Source: Akebia trifoliata
Taxonomy: Eukaryota; Streptophyta; Magnoliopsida; Ranunculales; Lardizabalaceae
DNA: 64,000 nucleotides
Direction of reading: 5' to 3'
NCBI GenBank assembly: GCA_017979445.1
Contig: CM030715.1
Coordinates: 28,497,169 to 28,561,168 of the forward strand
Under the pieces are notes generated by a model. The model had not been told where the DNA came from. It made no database searches and saw only the letters and a list, made by a program, of their open reading frames with translations. The translations under genes were made by a program, and so were the position numbers. Positions 46,851-58,237 of this stretch are shown here, piece by piece. Numbering within the stretch: the first letter of the stretch is position 1; every line of letters begins with the position of its first letter.

Positions 46851-49353
46851 ACCACGTCGAGATCTTCGAAACCACAGGGCCGGTTTCGAAAATCAGTCAC
46901 TTCGAAGTTTGGTCTGTCTCGATTTTCGCGTCGATCGCCTCAATTTCCGTTCACATGCTTCGATCCTTTTGCCTAAACATTGTAAGGAACTCTCAATTTT
47001 TATTAGTAATCGTAGATTGTGAAAATTGCATTTAAGATTTTATTGAAAAAATTTGGATGTATTTTCGAAATATAGAATTATTTTGTTATTTCAAAAATTC
47101 ACACCAGAAATTGAATGTTCGAAATGTTTAATTGTATTTTTAACAAATTATACGTGGATAGGATATTTTAATGGGTTATTTTCATAAATTGGGTCTTGTG
47201 CACTGTTTGGACCCCGTTTTGAAAAATAATTTGTATTTTTTTCATATTATTGATAAAAAAAATTCTTTAGTTGGAAAATGTGATTTAATATTCAATGAAC
47301 TCATATTGAGTTGATGAATATCAGAAAATGAATATTTTATTGAAGAGATTGAAAACTGTAAAAATCGAAAAAAGGGTATGAAACGGTAAAATGTCAGAGT
47401 GATACCTGAGGGGTGATGTCTGCATTTTACGTTATTGTGTTTTGTGTAGGTTGGTGAACAGATATCCAGGGATAATATTACTGGTTGCATGTTTATTTAC
47501 TTTCTGTTAGCGCGATGCGCTGTTACTTTTTCGTTATATTATTTATTTTAGGCCGGGTATTCACACTTGCATGGTAGGAAACTGGATATTCATTCTCAAC
47601 CTTGTATTGTTAATTTCTCTTTTATTTTCAAATAAAAATAATATATATGTAGCTATTTTGTGAGCTGTTAAAGAGTTTGTGAATGCTTGAAGGGATAGTG
47701 CGTCATATCATCCGGAGTGGTGTACTATCTTGGGATGTACGGTAGGAACCACCAAGCTCATACGTGGTATGGGACGCGTATGAGAGTGGAGTCACAACTG
47801 GAATCCGGGATATTCGTCTCTATCTTTACCAGTGAACTTGTAATGTAAATGTGGTCGTATACGAATGGTTTGTATATTTAGGAATCACATGTACGCTTGA
47901 TAGGCATAGACGAAGATGATTAGTCAGTGATCACTAACAATCTATAGTAGTCGAACGTTCTAACACATCGAAAAGAGACCCATTGCTTACGATCACGTCA
48001 AACGGTCAGCTTGAGCCGAATAAATTGTCAACCAAGTGTGGTAAGTGCAGCGACTGACCACAAAATCAGGAACTAAAAGCCAGAGAAGAATTGTAACATC
48101 ATGTCCCGACTGGGAGCGATCCAGTTGTGAATCCCAACTCTCTAATTCCAATACTCCACCATTGTGTATTATGTATATATTGCCTTATTTTGATATATAA
48201 ACTGAAATGCATGTTTAATGTTTCCATTTGATCAATTAAATTTGTACATAAAGAAAATGCTATAGTGAGTACTGTTGATTGATGTAATGTCAGTTTTAAA
48301 ATGTTTAGTTGCTCATCCCTGGCTATATGTACCAGTTAATCGTAGTTTATTCTATAAAATTTTATATTGTTAAAATGATTTAATATGCTTATTCATTCAT
48401 GCTAGGATGAGTTATTGGCAGAAATTGTTTGTTTCGTTACTGGGTAACCATTGTACTCACCCTTTTCTTCTCTATTTTTTTAGTTTCAGATTCAGAACTT
48501 GGCGAGGCAGGTATAGAGCACGAATGAGGATTATCTGGTTAGTCAGATAGACAATCAGAGTCCGTCACCTTGTAAGTACTAGGGCTATACTCCCTAGTGG
48601 TGTCAGTTCCCCCAGGTAGTCTTATGGATTCTGTCTTGAGTGTTAGGATTTCTGTTAGAGTGAGGAATTTTGTATAATCCTGTATTATGGTTATTCTTCT
48701 ACACTCTGATCTTTCGTACGTTATTAGACTTATATAGGCTTCTGCTAGTATTATATTTTATGTGTATATATGCAGGATTGTATGTCGTTTATTAGGTGCA
48801 GGTTATACGCCTTGGAATGCTAACATAAATAGAGGAGACCATGCTGAAATTTCGAGGTGCCACCTAGTACCTCGAGATCTGACATGGGGATTTGTGTTAG
48901 TGTTCGGCAGGACGCCACAATGGTCAATATTGTTTGCCTAGAAAAACCCATATCCCAAAACAATATATTGAATACCACGTCATTGAATAACAGTTACTAA
49001 CATCAATCAAGTATGATAGTGATGATCTCATGGTGTATCCCTACATGAGTTTTTCATTAAAGGCACATTGAAATACCCAAAAAAAAATTAAAAATTGAAA
49101 GCGAGTTGCTTATAGTTATGATGTATGACATAAAATACAAAAATAAATAGGAAGAGTTTATGTCATAAAAAGCCAACATAAATAACTATTGCAACAAAAG
49201 ATCGGCATAATATGTAATTGACCTAACAACTTATGACTTACATTACACTACCCCTTCATAATATATGAACCCCATTTACCGATTTCCCAAAGATCAATGA
49301 ATAAACAACTCATTAATCTACTGAGGTCGTCTAATTGATAATTTAAGACTTAC

Positions 49354-49451
49354 TTATGGACTAGTTTTGAACCCCTTTTCCAGGCACTGCCTAATGCTTG
49401 CCATGCTCCTGAAGCATGGTTTTCCACATAACTATCCAAAACCTTCAGACC
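49354..49451 (-). pseudogene. FAM114-like captured gene, exon c
   Basis: After the acceptor TGTAG the exon encodes GLKVLDSYVENHASGAWQAL and GSAWKRGSKLVHK, ending CATAA|GTAAGT (98 bp, leaving two bases of a codon). This matches, from memory, the GLKxLDxSVENxASGAWQAL segment of plant FAM114A2-like proteins. It joins in frame to exons b and d. The in-frame TAA is only met if the donor is ignored. Confidence 0.75.
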
Positions 49452-50249
49452 CTACACATATAGTGTTAACAACTCATACTTGAGAAAACAACACATTTAT
49501 AACAACTCAAAGAACTACACATATAAATCTATTTTGATTCCATCACAATAGTGTACCATTGAACGAATTAAAAAGAGCACAAACTATAGCTTGTGATTAG
49601 TATGTCATGGACAACAACTTTGACTTATTCTAAGAGAATGTCAGATGAGATTTAAAAGATATGTTAAGTCATACCTCATAGGAAAATATGTGGCTTGTGG
49701 CAAAACAGAAACAGAGTAGGCCCAACACATACAAATATAAATGGGTAGAAATAGCAATCTTGGAAGAAGAATACAAATCAATTCGGGACAAACTATATAT
49801 ATATATATATAAAATTATATAAAATGGATAAATTTATCATCATAAAGGATTATGTAAGTATATTATGAGACAGAGAGGGAAAAAATACAATACATTTCAA
49901 GAAAGTATATGCCGTGGTAAAATGGCATGTGTCTGCCTTGAGGTATAGCCTTATCCAATGCATTTGAATAAAGCATATAAGCCTTGGAGGAAAACAGGCC
50001 TTTTCCTTAAAGCCTTAAGGCCTTTTTTGAGTGCCTTGAGTCAAACCTCAAAGGGTAAAGCCACAATGGGTATACAAGCAAATAAAAGCAACTAATTGTT
50101 CAAGAAATATAATAAAAAAAGAATAAACTACTTGCAAGGATGCAGTATCTGACAAGCATAAGAGTGCCATATAACTGAATTGCAGATCATGTGTCACAAT
50201 ATCAGATATAGAAACATGGTACTTCATTGTTGTTGGAGATATTGCTTGC

Positions 50250-50447
50250 CTGGCTTAACAAAGATTCCTCACTGGCCTTTTCTAATTTATCTAGGGCGGA
50301 ATTCCGCAACTTATCACTATCATCCTCAAGTTTTTCAGCAGGTGTTGATTCCTCTGACTTTTCTTCCCCATTAGAAGATTCTAATTCAGGATCAGTGTTT
50401 TGCATATCTCCGATGCTCTTCGCAGCATTCTTAGCAACCTCAGCAGC
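50250..50447 (-). pseudogene. FAM114-like captured gene, exon b
   Basis: This 198-bp exon (66 codons, phase 0) encodes AAEVAKNAAKSIGDMQNTDP, a Glu/Ser-rich acidic stretch, and KLRNSALDKLEKASEESLLS followed by Q. The acceptor is GATTCAG|GCT. The donor reads CAG|GCAAGC, a GC-type donor, rather than GT. In plant FAM114A2-like proteins (from memory) this acidic and coiled-coil-prone region precedes the VENxASGAWQAL block. Human FAM114A proteins are linked to the Golgi; the plant role is not established to my knowledge. Reading frames are still intact, so capture is fairly young or the exons are constrained. Confidence 0.75.
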
Positions 50448-50721
50448 CTGAATCCAAGAAACATAGGCACCTTTACTCAAAAAGATTCTATCTATATGGA
50501 TCAAGGGGAAAAAATGATTAAGGCACGAGCAAGGGAAAAAAAATGCTAACATTAGATAACAGGAAAAAATGAACAAGAGGTAAATAGTACCCTTAAAACT
50601 ACTAACTCTAGAGAATCAATAATAAAGAGAACACAATGTGCACACATAATACGTTCCACATGTATATGGCATATGCTACCAAAATAAAACACTAAAGAAA
50701 GCAAAAACATTATAATCAAAG

Positions 50722-51000
50722 TATTACTTGCAAGGATGCAGTATCTGACGTAGTGTGTGTTTCTGTCTGCTTGTCTTTTTTAGCAAAGTAGTTTGGAGGA
50801 ATCAGAACAAAAGGAACGAAGTTGGTATTATTGTTGGCTTGCTCCATGGCCATATTTGCAAGTGTTTCAACACTCTCTCCTCCTTTCCATCTTTGCGAGT
50901 GTTTCAAAAATTTGATGGCTGTCAAGCCCACGAACGACACTATTATCATCAACAACATCTTTGGAGTGATTGCCGCTCCATGTCAGGAGGTGAAAGCAAG
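50722..51000 (-). pseudogene. Unidentified captured exon with a membrane-like segment
   Basis: The minus strand encodes MLLMIIVSFVGLTAIKFLKH (a probable transmembrane segment), then SQRWKGGESVETLANMAMEQ and NFVPFVLIPPNYFAKKDKQT, ending near TTGCAA|GTAATA, a plausible donor. I do not recognise the source. It lies upstream of the FAM114-like exons in the same direction and may form a chimeric transcript with them. A 24-base word (ACTTGCAAGGATGCAGTATC...) at its donor also occurs at about 50129, showing a local duplication. Confidence 0.55.
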
Positions 51001-51171
51001 TTTATAAAACATGTGATAGTGGAGTAGATCGCAGAAGATAGTATGTAGTAGACATATACTACCTGTAAATGTGAGTGTAGAAATTTAACTGGTCGTAAAC
51101 AACTCAATAATATTGCATAATTAACAAAGCAAGTCTATGAACTAACTGTAACATTTAAAGTCCCAAACACT

Positions 51172-51320
51172 TCAAAAATTAAAGACATAAAAAATATCAA
51201 ATTGACATTTTTTACATTTTATAAAATTGAGCGAAGATCTTTCAATCAAACTTTGATCAATTTCTTTCCAGGAAAAAAATCCGATCGATTTACTTTCTAA
51301 AATGAAAAAACCTGATTGAT

Positions 51321-51359
<39 letters not shown>

Positions 51360-51600
51360 AGTGAGAGAGAGAGAGAAACGCTAGATCAAAACTTAGAGAG
51401 TTGATTCGAGAAGAGAGATGCAAGAGAGAGATTCAAGAAGAGAGATCCGAGAAGAGGGATTCGAGAAGAGCAACAGATTTGAGAGAGAGAGAGCGAAAGA
51501 GAAGAGCAGTCGAGTGAGAGTGACGAGTAGAGAGTGAGAGTGAGAGTGACGAGTAGAGAGTGAGAGTGAGAGAGAGCGTTTGACAATGGCGGAAGTAGAG
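51172..51600. repeat. GA-rich low-complexity tract in the CACTA element
   Basis: (GA)n at about 51324-51355 and AGAGTGAGAGTGAC-type repeats to about 51580. On the minus strand this is a CT-rich leader-like tract, perhaps from the captured 5' UTR. Frames of Ser/Leu repeats here are not genes. Confidence 0.6.
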
Positions 51601-51762
51601 CTTTTGTTAGAATGGCTATCAGCACCCCAACTTTTACTTATTACACTCAGATGATTAAAACGATGTTTAAATGACGGCCAAAATTGTTGCAGTTAATGAT
51701 AACCTTTAGCAGTCGATTTTAGCGTAATTCTAGCGTCGCAATAAACGCAATATGACGTAGTG

Positions 51763-53246
51763 TTTGATTATCACGATTCTTTGTTTATTTCCATAGTTTG
51801 CGTTTCAACGGTGTTTTGTACAACAACTTCATAAAATTACAATCCTCCATCTTTTTAAAGTTTGTACTCCACCCATCCTCAAAACTAGCCCAACACCATT
51901 ACAATCTACCTATTCTCTGATGGTAACCAACTCCATTAATACTTGACCCATTCAAAATCACCTACAATCCAAAAACTAGCCCACCTACTTTCATCAAACC
52001 AGTAAGTCCTTTAGTCATAGTATTCTCTCTAAAATCATTCTTTTATCGAGTAGAGACTACCAACGTAAAAAAATCAGCCCACCTAAAAGGCAGTTGCAAA
52101 TTATAATAAAACCCAACGACTGGCCAATATTGCCATCAAACCTTCACACAAACAGCCCAAACCCACATCCAATTACCAATACACCCATCTATTAATTATC
52201 CAAATCCCAAGTGCCAACCCATCTATTATTTCCTATTGATAGTGGTTCAATGGGTACATTCAAACCAAAGCATTTTAGGTTGCCTTTGGCTTCAAAACTC
52301 GGCTGTTGGGTTCTGATTTTGACAGGCCAAGTAAGTACATATGTAATTGCAAGTTTATATGAAGAATTGTGATAATCTGCGCTCCTCGGGTACACGGCTA
52401 CACTTCCCCATAAAAAAAGTGTTCTCGAGAGAACCATGTATCCCGAGGAGCACAGATCTACGGTTCTCGAACTTGTCACGTTAGATAGTCGATTGAGTTT
52501 GCCACGTGGAGTAGTTAGATTATCACTACTCTTATATGAAACGAAGACGAACCAAGGAAACTGATATGTGATGTTGTCTTCAATAATGGAAAAAAGGGTG
52601 TTCGATATTGGAAACCATAAGAGTGACTAACAACACGATCGTATTTGGCGAATGGATGGATATAGTGATGGGATAGCTCCATGGCTCCATGACATGTTCG
52701 AAGAAATTTCCGTTAGACATAATATATGCAATCATGATTCGAAATCTTTGGAGTTTGTATTGATTGAAGGGATTGAAATTTGACAGTGATCCAAGCTAAG
52801 ACAAGATGCAACAAAAACCCAACATAAAGGGATAAGGTTTGGTATACATAAAAGAAGTGTGTAGATGATGGAAGATTGGTCAGAAACAAGTGGTAGAGTT
52901 CTATTTCGCCAGTGGTATGGTTTGAATTTGATTTTGACAATGATGATGGTAAAGGTGAAAAAGTTATGGACGATGGGTGACAATATAACAAAGAAAAAAA
53001 AATTGGTTTGATGGAGCCTATTAGCAGATGACAGCAAGATCGTAGTGTTTGATCAGACGATCAATGGTTTTTGATACTATGATAAATTTGAGGTAAATTA
53101 AAAATCCAGATCAATAGTTCTTTAATGTGAGTTTCTTATTAAATAGAGAATATAGTTATGAAATCGCCTCGATCCTTTTCACTAAATAGTAAAATGGAAT
53201 CTGACTGGTAAATGGGGGATTTTATGAGAATTGGGAGTCGCCACCA
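51763..53246. other. Intergenic DNA with a partial palindromic repeat
   Basis: The right half of the repeat split by the CACTA insertion begins here (TTTGATTATCACGATTC). Another partial copy lies at about 52390-52540 (CGATTGAGTTTGCCACGTGG). No gene supported; the open frames at 52192-53037 have no recognisable domains. Confidence 0.45.
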
Positions 53247-53989
53247 AGTTTAGGTTTAAAAATCAAAATAACTAAAAAGTGGATCAGGATCGGTTCACAA
53301 GTAAGATAAATGAGTAAGATGCCAGATTACGAGTTTTAGAAGCTATTAGGCATCAAACCCGTCCGATCGAGATGATCGGTCTCTACTGTGATCCAAAACT
53401 ATCTTATGGACAACGAGCAAAAACTAGAGTCAAGCTAGGGTTCAATCATCATCAATTTATGCTAAATTTGCTAAATGGATCTTACGGTTAATTTTTTTTT
53501 TCTAAACATTATATGATTCCTTGAATTTTGCGTAAAAAGAAAAAAAAAAGAAAAAATCCGTATCATATCCCATTTTCTAAAGTTCACGTGTAAAATTTTT
53601 TGTAATTCAAATTAAAAAATTGGTAAAATATGAATCAAATAAAAAATACTGTCAAATTGGTAAGATATATAAACGCTTCAAGTCAAAAAAATTGCTAAAT
53701 CAAGAATGTACAAATGTACATGAATTTTTTAAATTAGAAATCATTGATATTAGCAAAATTATTAAATCAATAAAAATATGATTTTGTATGAATCTTCAAA
53801 ATTGGAAAACATTGCTTTTGAAAAAATTCTTAAATTAGAAAATTATGAATGAAATTTCAAATTAGAGAGTTATGAATATGAAATTTCTGAATTAAAAATT
53901 TATGAAAATGAACATTCAAATTAGAAAATTATGATTATGAAATTTTCGAATTAGAAGGTTATGAATATACGACAATTCGATGAATTGAC

Positions 53990-54370
53990 AAGTTTCAATA
54001 TCGCACAAAACTATCAAATATGAATACACATGAATTTCAAAGTTGACAAAAATTAATATCACGTAAAATGATCAAATCAGGAAAACACGATCATACATGA
54101 ATCACAAAATTGGTGAAAATCAATGTCCTATAAAATTATCAAATTTGAAAAAATATGAATACACATAAATCACAAAATTGATGAAAATCAATATCATATA
54201 CGAATATCAAGTCTGGAAAATATGAAAATTTTTAAATAACAAAATTGGAGAAAATCAGTATCATGTACAATTATTAAATCTAGAAAATATGGACACACAT
54301 AAATCACAAAAATTGGTAAAAACCAATATCATTTAAAATCAAATCTGAAAAATATGAACACTTGTAAAAT
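53990..54370. repeat. Degenerate tandem repeat, about 65-70-bp period
   Basis: Units of the type CACAAAATTGGTGAAAATCA followed by ATATCAT-AAAATTATCAAAT occur about five times with heavy divergence. Shorter AAATTAGAAAATTATGA units precede it at 53830-53960. Confidence 0.65.
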
Positions 54371-55084
54371 TCTTAATTTTAGATTGAATTTTTTTGAAAA
54401 TATGTAAAATTTCAACATTGAAGAGTAACAATCATATGTAGAATTTGAAAATTAGAAAATTATGATCATGTAAGAAATTTCGAAATCGAATAATTATTAA
54501 TGATAAGAACAAAACAATACGATGATAAAAAATAAAAAATAATAACATTAGTTTGGGAAAAATAAGAGGAAGGAAGAGAAGAAGACTTAAGAGTAAAAAA
54601 AATGAAGAAGCTAAATTCACCTTTAAAAAAATAGTTGGGTAGGATTCCTTCGGGCGCAATCAAAGGTAACGGTAAGAGGTGTGATGAGAGATGATGAAGA
54701 ATGCGAGTTCTTGGAGAGATTCATTCTCTTATGCTATTTTTCCTATTTTTTGTTTGTTTGTTTTTTGTTTTTTGAAGGAATAAAAGAAAAGAGAAAAAAA
54801 TAGAGAGAGGAGAACATGGAGAGTGAGAGAGAGAGGGATTAGAGATATGGGAGAGAGTGGGACGTTAGATTTTTATACTTTTTTTTTTAGTTTCCTTTTC
54901 TCTCTACTTTCTAATTATTTGTTTCCTCTTTTTATCAAATTTTTTGGACGTTTGATTTTTATAGATTTTTTGTTTGTTTTTTCTTTTCAATCTTCTCTCC
55001 TCCATGTTTCTTATAAGATGATGTGGGTAATGATCCTACAGTATTCGCGATTCGGTAGTCCTCCATTGATAGATTGAATTTAAT

Positions 55085-55495
55085 TTTAATTTTCAATTTG
55101 ATTAGATGGTTGAATTTGAATTTGAATTTGATTGGCAGATTGGATTTTCATTTTAATTTCATTAGTTGATTGAGTTTTAATTTGGATATCGATTAGTCAA
55201 TTGAATTTTAATTTGAATATCGATTGGTTGATTGAATTTTAATTTGGATATCAATTGGTCAAATGAATTTTAATTTGAATATCAATTTGATTTTAAATTT
55301 TGATTGGTTGACTAACTTTTAATTGAATATCAATTGGTCAATTGCATTTTAATTTGGATATCGATTGGTTGATTGAACTTTAATTTGAATATCGATTGGT
55401 GGATTGAATTTTAATTTGGATATCGATTGGTCAATTGAATTTTAATTTGAATATCGATTTGATTTTGAATTTTGATTGGTTAATTAACTTTTAAC
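55085..55495. repeat. Minisatellite, about 31-32-bp unit
   Basis: Units of GATTGAATTTTAATTTGGATA plus TCGATTGGTT recur about a dozen times with small variations, alternating GGATATCGATTGG and GAATATCGATTGG forms. Confidence 0.85.
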
Positions 55496-56179
55496 TTAAA
55501 ATTTTAATTTGATTTTGATTATTTGATTTAGGTCATCAGTCGGTTGTTGATCAATCAAAATTTTCAATACTAAATTTTTCCAATTTTTTAGATTTTTGTT
55601 GCGTGTAAATCCATTGATAATTTATTTTTGATCACATTTTCCTAAGAGTCAAGGTCTCTATGTAAAAGTCATACATCAAGGGTCATTTTGATCATTTTTG
55701 TGATTTCTCGTAAGTTTCTTCGTTTTCATCAATTCGGGTCCCGTTAGACTCGAAATCATATTCTGAAAGTAATGAAAGTACTTTTGAAACTTCTTGGCGA
55801 TACGAGATTCAAGAGAAGCATTTTTGTTAATTTTTATAAATTTTATGAATTTTGGTGTAAGGTTTCTTTCAATTCCATGTGATTATTTTTAGGTTTTGAG
55901 ATCATATTTTCTTAGTGTCACGAGGTCTTTAAGTTATCGAAATGTGTAGCAAACTTAAGCGTACATACTTATTAAATTGGATGTAAATTGTAGCAATCTT
56001 AAGTGTGCGTAATTTTTATGTCAAGTCGTAATGAGTGGAAAAGATGAAATGACTAGAAACGAGAAAAATTGGAAAATGTACTCTCCAGCATTCAAGTTCT
56101 TTGTGCTTATTATTAGGAATTCACTACAACCAGACGACGAATTGTCGAATTAGACATATGCAAAAATGAGGTGTCTACA

Positions 56180-56729
56180 AGTTACTAGTATACATAAATA
56201 CTATAATTACAATGTTAAAATGATTCAGTGTATATCCGTACACCCTAATACAATGCAATACTACGCTGTAGCATATTACAATACTATAATAAGATTTTTG
56301 AGAAAAATTTCATTGTACAAAGCATGAAATCTTCTCTTTAATAGAAATCTCTTTTGTGATAAGATAATCACAAGAAAGATTAGTCTGGGAAGGAAAGATA
56401 ACAAAACTTTCTAAATTTATTATCCTATATTTTCCTATTTAAATTTATTTCATTTTTCATTATTTCTCTTTGTATAATCTTTTTGAAGGTAGTAAGTTGT
56501 AGTGAAATCTTATATTAAAAGGAAAAAAAATTATTGGAGAAGTAGAACAATGAAATAGTCCAACTTAATTTTCTATAATCTTTTTTGTAATCTTTTTTAC
56601 TCTCTTCTCTTAACTTACTCGGAGATATTCCATTTGGGTCAGTTTAATGTGATTTTATGAAAAGAAATCCTCAATTGTAGAACAAACAAATAATCCCTCA
56701 TTATTATCTATAATCTCTCTCTCTCTCTT
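56180..56729. other. Intergenic DNA without recognised genes
   Basis: AT-rich; no coding, RNA or repeat boundary seen. Confidence 0.5.
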
Positions 56730-56945
56730 AGTTTGTGTTGCGCGGAAGCATAACGAGAGAAAAAACAATGTAAGCAATTACACAAAGAACACAAGATTTA
56801 TGTGGTTCGACTAATTGTCTACGTCCATAGAGGGGAGGGAGATCAATCCATTATCAACTTTAAAGATTACAAACTCTCAAACCTTTGCAACTCTCTTAGC
56901 TACAAGGAATCTCATAGAGCAAAAGATAAAATAAAACCCTACTCC
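56730..56945 (-). mobile_element. Copia LTR remnant
   Basis: ACACAAGATTTATGTGGTTC and ATTGTCTACGTCCATAGAGG match the end region of a common plant Copia LTR type; a similar word (ACATAGATTTATGTGGTTTG) lies in the Copia LTR at 13865. No boundaries or internal region found. Confidence 0.45.
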
Positions 56946-56948
<3 letters not shown>

Positions 56949-56999
<51 letters not shown>

Positions 57000-57002
57000 G
57001 TA
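56949..57002. repeat. (CA)n(TA)n microsatellite
   Basis: A CA run of about 30 bp passes into a TA run of about 24 bp. It abuts the left end of the next MITE. Confidence 0.9.
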
Positions 57003-57357
57003 GGGAAATGTTCAACACCCTACACTTTACCAAACATGTTTTTTCCTCCATGGTTAGAAGTTTTGGAATGGGCTGATTTTTGGTGAGGATAATCTTTATG
57101 ATTAGAAGATCCTCCTCACCAAAAATCAGCCCGTTCCGAAATTTCTAGCCCCATGTTTACAAGTTAAAAAATCGTGGACCGTTCATTTTTTGTAAACCAT
57201 TTTTTATGCGGTTAGAAGTTTTGGAATGGGCTGATTTTTTGTGAGGATGATCTCCTCACCGTAGAGATCATCCTCACCAAAAATCAGCCTATTTCAAAAC
57301 TTCTAACCCATGTAGGACAAAACACGTTTGGTAAAGTGTAGGGTGGTGAACGGGACC
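57003..57357. mobile_element. Two-hairpin MITE between (TA)n tracts, 355 bp
   Basis: Long inverted ends: GGGAAATGTTCAACACCCTA left, and GGTCCCGTTCACCACCCTAC right (reverse complement), both continuing ACTTTACCAAAC. Two hairpins with GTGAGGAT and ATCCTCACC arms flank the spacer with AAAAAATCGTGGACCGTTC. (TA)n lies on both sides. Confidence 0.82.
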
Positions 57358-57384
57358 TATATATATATATATATATATATATAT
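57358..57384. repeat. (TA)n microsatellite between two elements
   Basis: 27 bp of TA separates the MITE at 57003-57357 from the Pack-type element at 57385. Confidence 0.9.
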
Positions 57385-57847
57385 GGGAGGCGTTCGGATG
57401 CATGTGTTTTATCAGTAGTTTTAACAAAAGAAACCCGACCGTTGGATATTGTTGAATCGCACGGCCGAGATTTTCGATTTCGTTTATGTTATAAGTTATG
57501 GGCTTTTTACAGCGCCATCCCTCATGTTTGGCGTTATTAGTGCCACCTCCCCGAGTGATTTACAACGACAGATCTGTTCTCTCTCGTTTGTTCTCCCTCG
57601 AACACCTCTCTCTCTCGCTCTCGCTCCGCTGAAACTCTCCTCTCTTTCCCTGCAACTCCATCGACGAAAACCTCTCTCTCCCTCTCTCTCTCTCGCTCGC
57701 TCGTTCCGCTGAAACCCTCGAACCTCCTCACCTCCTCTCTCTCGTTGCAACTCCATCGACGAAGCACGAACACGAACGCCTCCTACACTCTCTCTTGCTC
57801 TCGCTGCAACTTCGTCTCACGAACACGAACGACTCCTAATAAGGTTT

Positions 57848-58237
57848 GATTTTGATCTCCACGTGAAGATGGCTGCAAATGCAACCGTGGCAAAGAGCAC
57901 AGCCACCACAGTTACAGAGTTGGTAGCATTGTTGATCCCTTCTCTATGCAGCTTTCTGAGTTCCTTGGCGATTCCATGAACGTTCTTGTTGGTTCTCCTG
58001 GTTTGCTCGAGCTGTGTATGGACATCTTTCTTGATCTCTGTCACAGTCTTCCTGAGCTCACCATCCCTTGGTTGGTTTAGTTCATTTGCCCTGACTGCAC
58101 CAAAGCGAGCCAAGCAATCCTTAATCTCTGCCGATTCTTCCGAGAGAGGAAGTCCTTCAGCTATGTCGAAAGCTGTCTTATGGTCTCTGGTCAGTGCATT
58201 GACATTGGTGTCTGGGAGCTGTAAAAGTTCATTCACT
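57848..58237 (-). pseudogene. ITN1-like ankyrin protein fragment inside the Pack-type element
   Basis: The frame reads IVNELLQLPDTNVNALTRDH, KTAFDIAEGLPLSEESAEIK, a middle of LNQPRDGELRKTVTEIKKDV and LEQTRRTNKNVHGIAKELRK, then NSVTVVAVLFATVAFAAIFT. This is the end of the ankyrin array, the linker and the first PGG transmembrane helix of ITN1-type proteins (membrane ankyrin proteins linked to salt and ABA responses in Arabidopsis). Homology stops exactly where VPGG should follow; element sequence (WRSKSN) takes over. There is no start codon in the homologous part (the frame opens with TTG at 58245 and a TAG lies at about 58292 upstream). It is distinct from the neighbouring ankyrin genes. Confidence 0.85.

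Larger units (their letters stand above)
42563..48919. mobile_element. Foldback-like element, 6.36 kb, nearly entirely palindromic
   Basis: The left end TGTGGCGTCCCACC faces a right end whose reverse complement is TGTGGCGTCCTGCC, and the inverted match continues arm by arm to the centre near 45768 (GAGGTTTTACAG facing TTGTAAAACCCC). Check points: 42628 CACCTCGAAATTTCG with 48852; 43562 AATCATCTTCATCTATG with about 47920; 45213 TGTTTCGATCGACGATAAC with about 46300. ATG flanks both sides (42560-42562, 48920-48922). The arms contain LTR-like text (GGGTGAGTAACAATGG). No transposase is seen. It sits in the intron between FAM114-like exons c and d. Confidence 0.82.
40552..51762. mobile_element. CACTA element, 11.2 kb, carrying host-gene exons
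   Basis: The left end CACTACATCATAATGCG and right end (reverse complement CACTACGTCATATTGCG) match at 15 of 17 and carry the CACTA signature. Subterminal CGACTG/CAGTCG motifs repeat at both ends, as in CACTA elements. The 3-bp flanks are TTA and TTT; related uninterrupted repeats read ATAGTTTGATT and TAGTTAGATTATCAC, so one base has probably changed. No transposase gene is recognised, so it is likely non-autonomous. It contains fragments of an acyl carrier protein gene and a FAM114-like gene, both on the minus strand, and a 6.36-kb foldback-like element. Confidence 0.78.
53247..56179 (-). mobile_element. Tat-like Gypsy LTR, about 2.9 kb, minus strand
   Basis: On the minus strand it starts TGTAGACACCTCATTTTTG at 56179 and ends just before TGGTGGCGACTCCC (primer site at 53234-53243), the same pair of marks as at 37559-39752. 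It contains two tandem-repeat blocks (separate entries) and no coding. The internal region is absent or lies beyond recognition. Confidence 0.55.

Noticed and set aside
46616..47035. 139-codon frame in the foldback element as a gene
   Set aside because: It follows the 170-bp tandem repeat inside the right palindrome arm; the repeated text explains its length and the left arm does not keep the frame.
49920..50060. AAGGCC/CCTTGAG-rich stretch as a separate element
   Set aside because: Short repeated words (GCCTTGAGG, CCTTAAGGCC) are visible but there are no ends, no target duplication and no second copy in the window.
51172..51625. Ser/Leu-rich proteins on the minus strand
   Set aside because: They are translations of (GA)n low-complexity DNA.
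54432..54663. Two overlapping hydrophobic minus-strand frames
   Set aside because: Phe/Leu/Ile-rich frames from AT-rich LTR sequence without homology or splice context.
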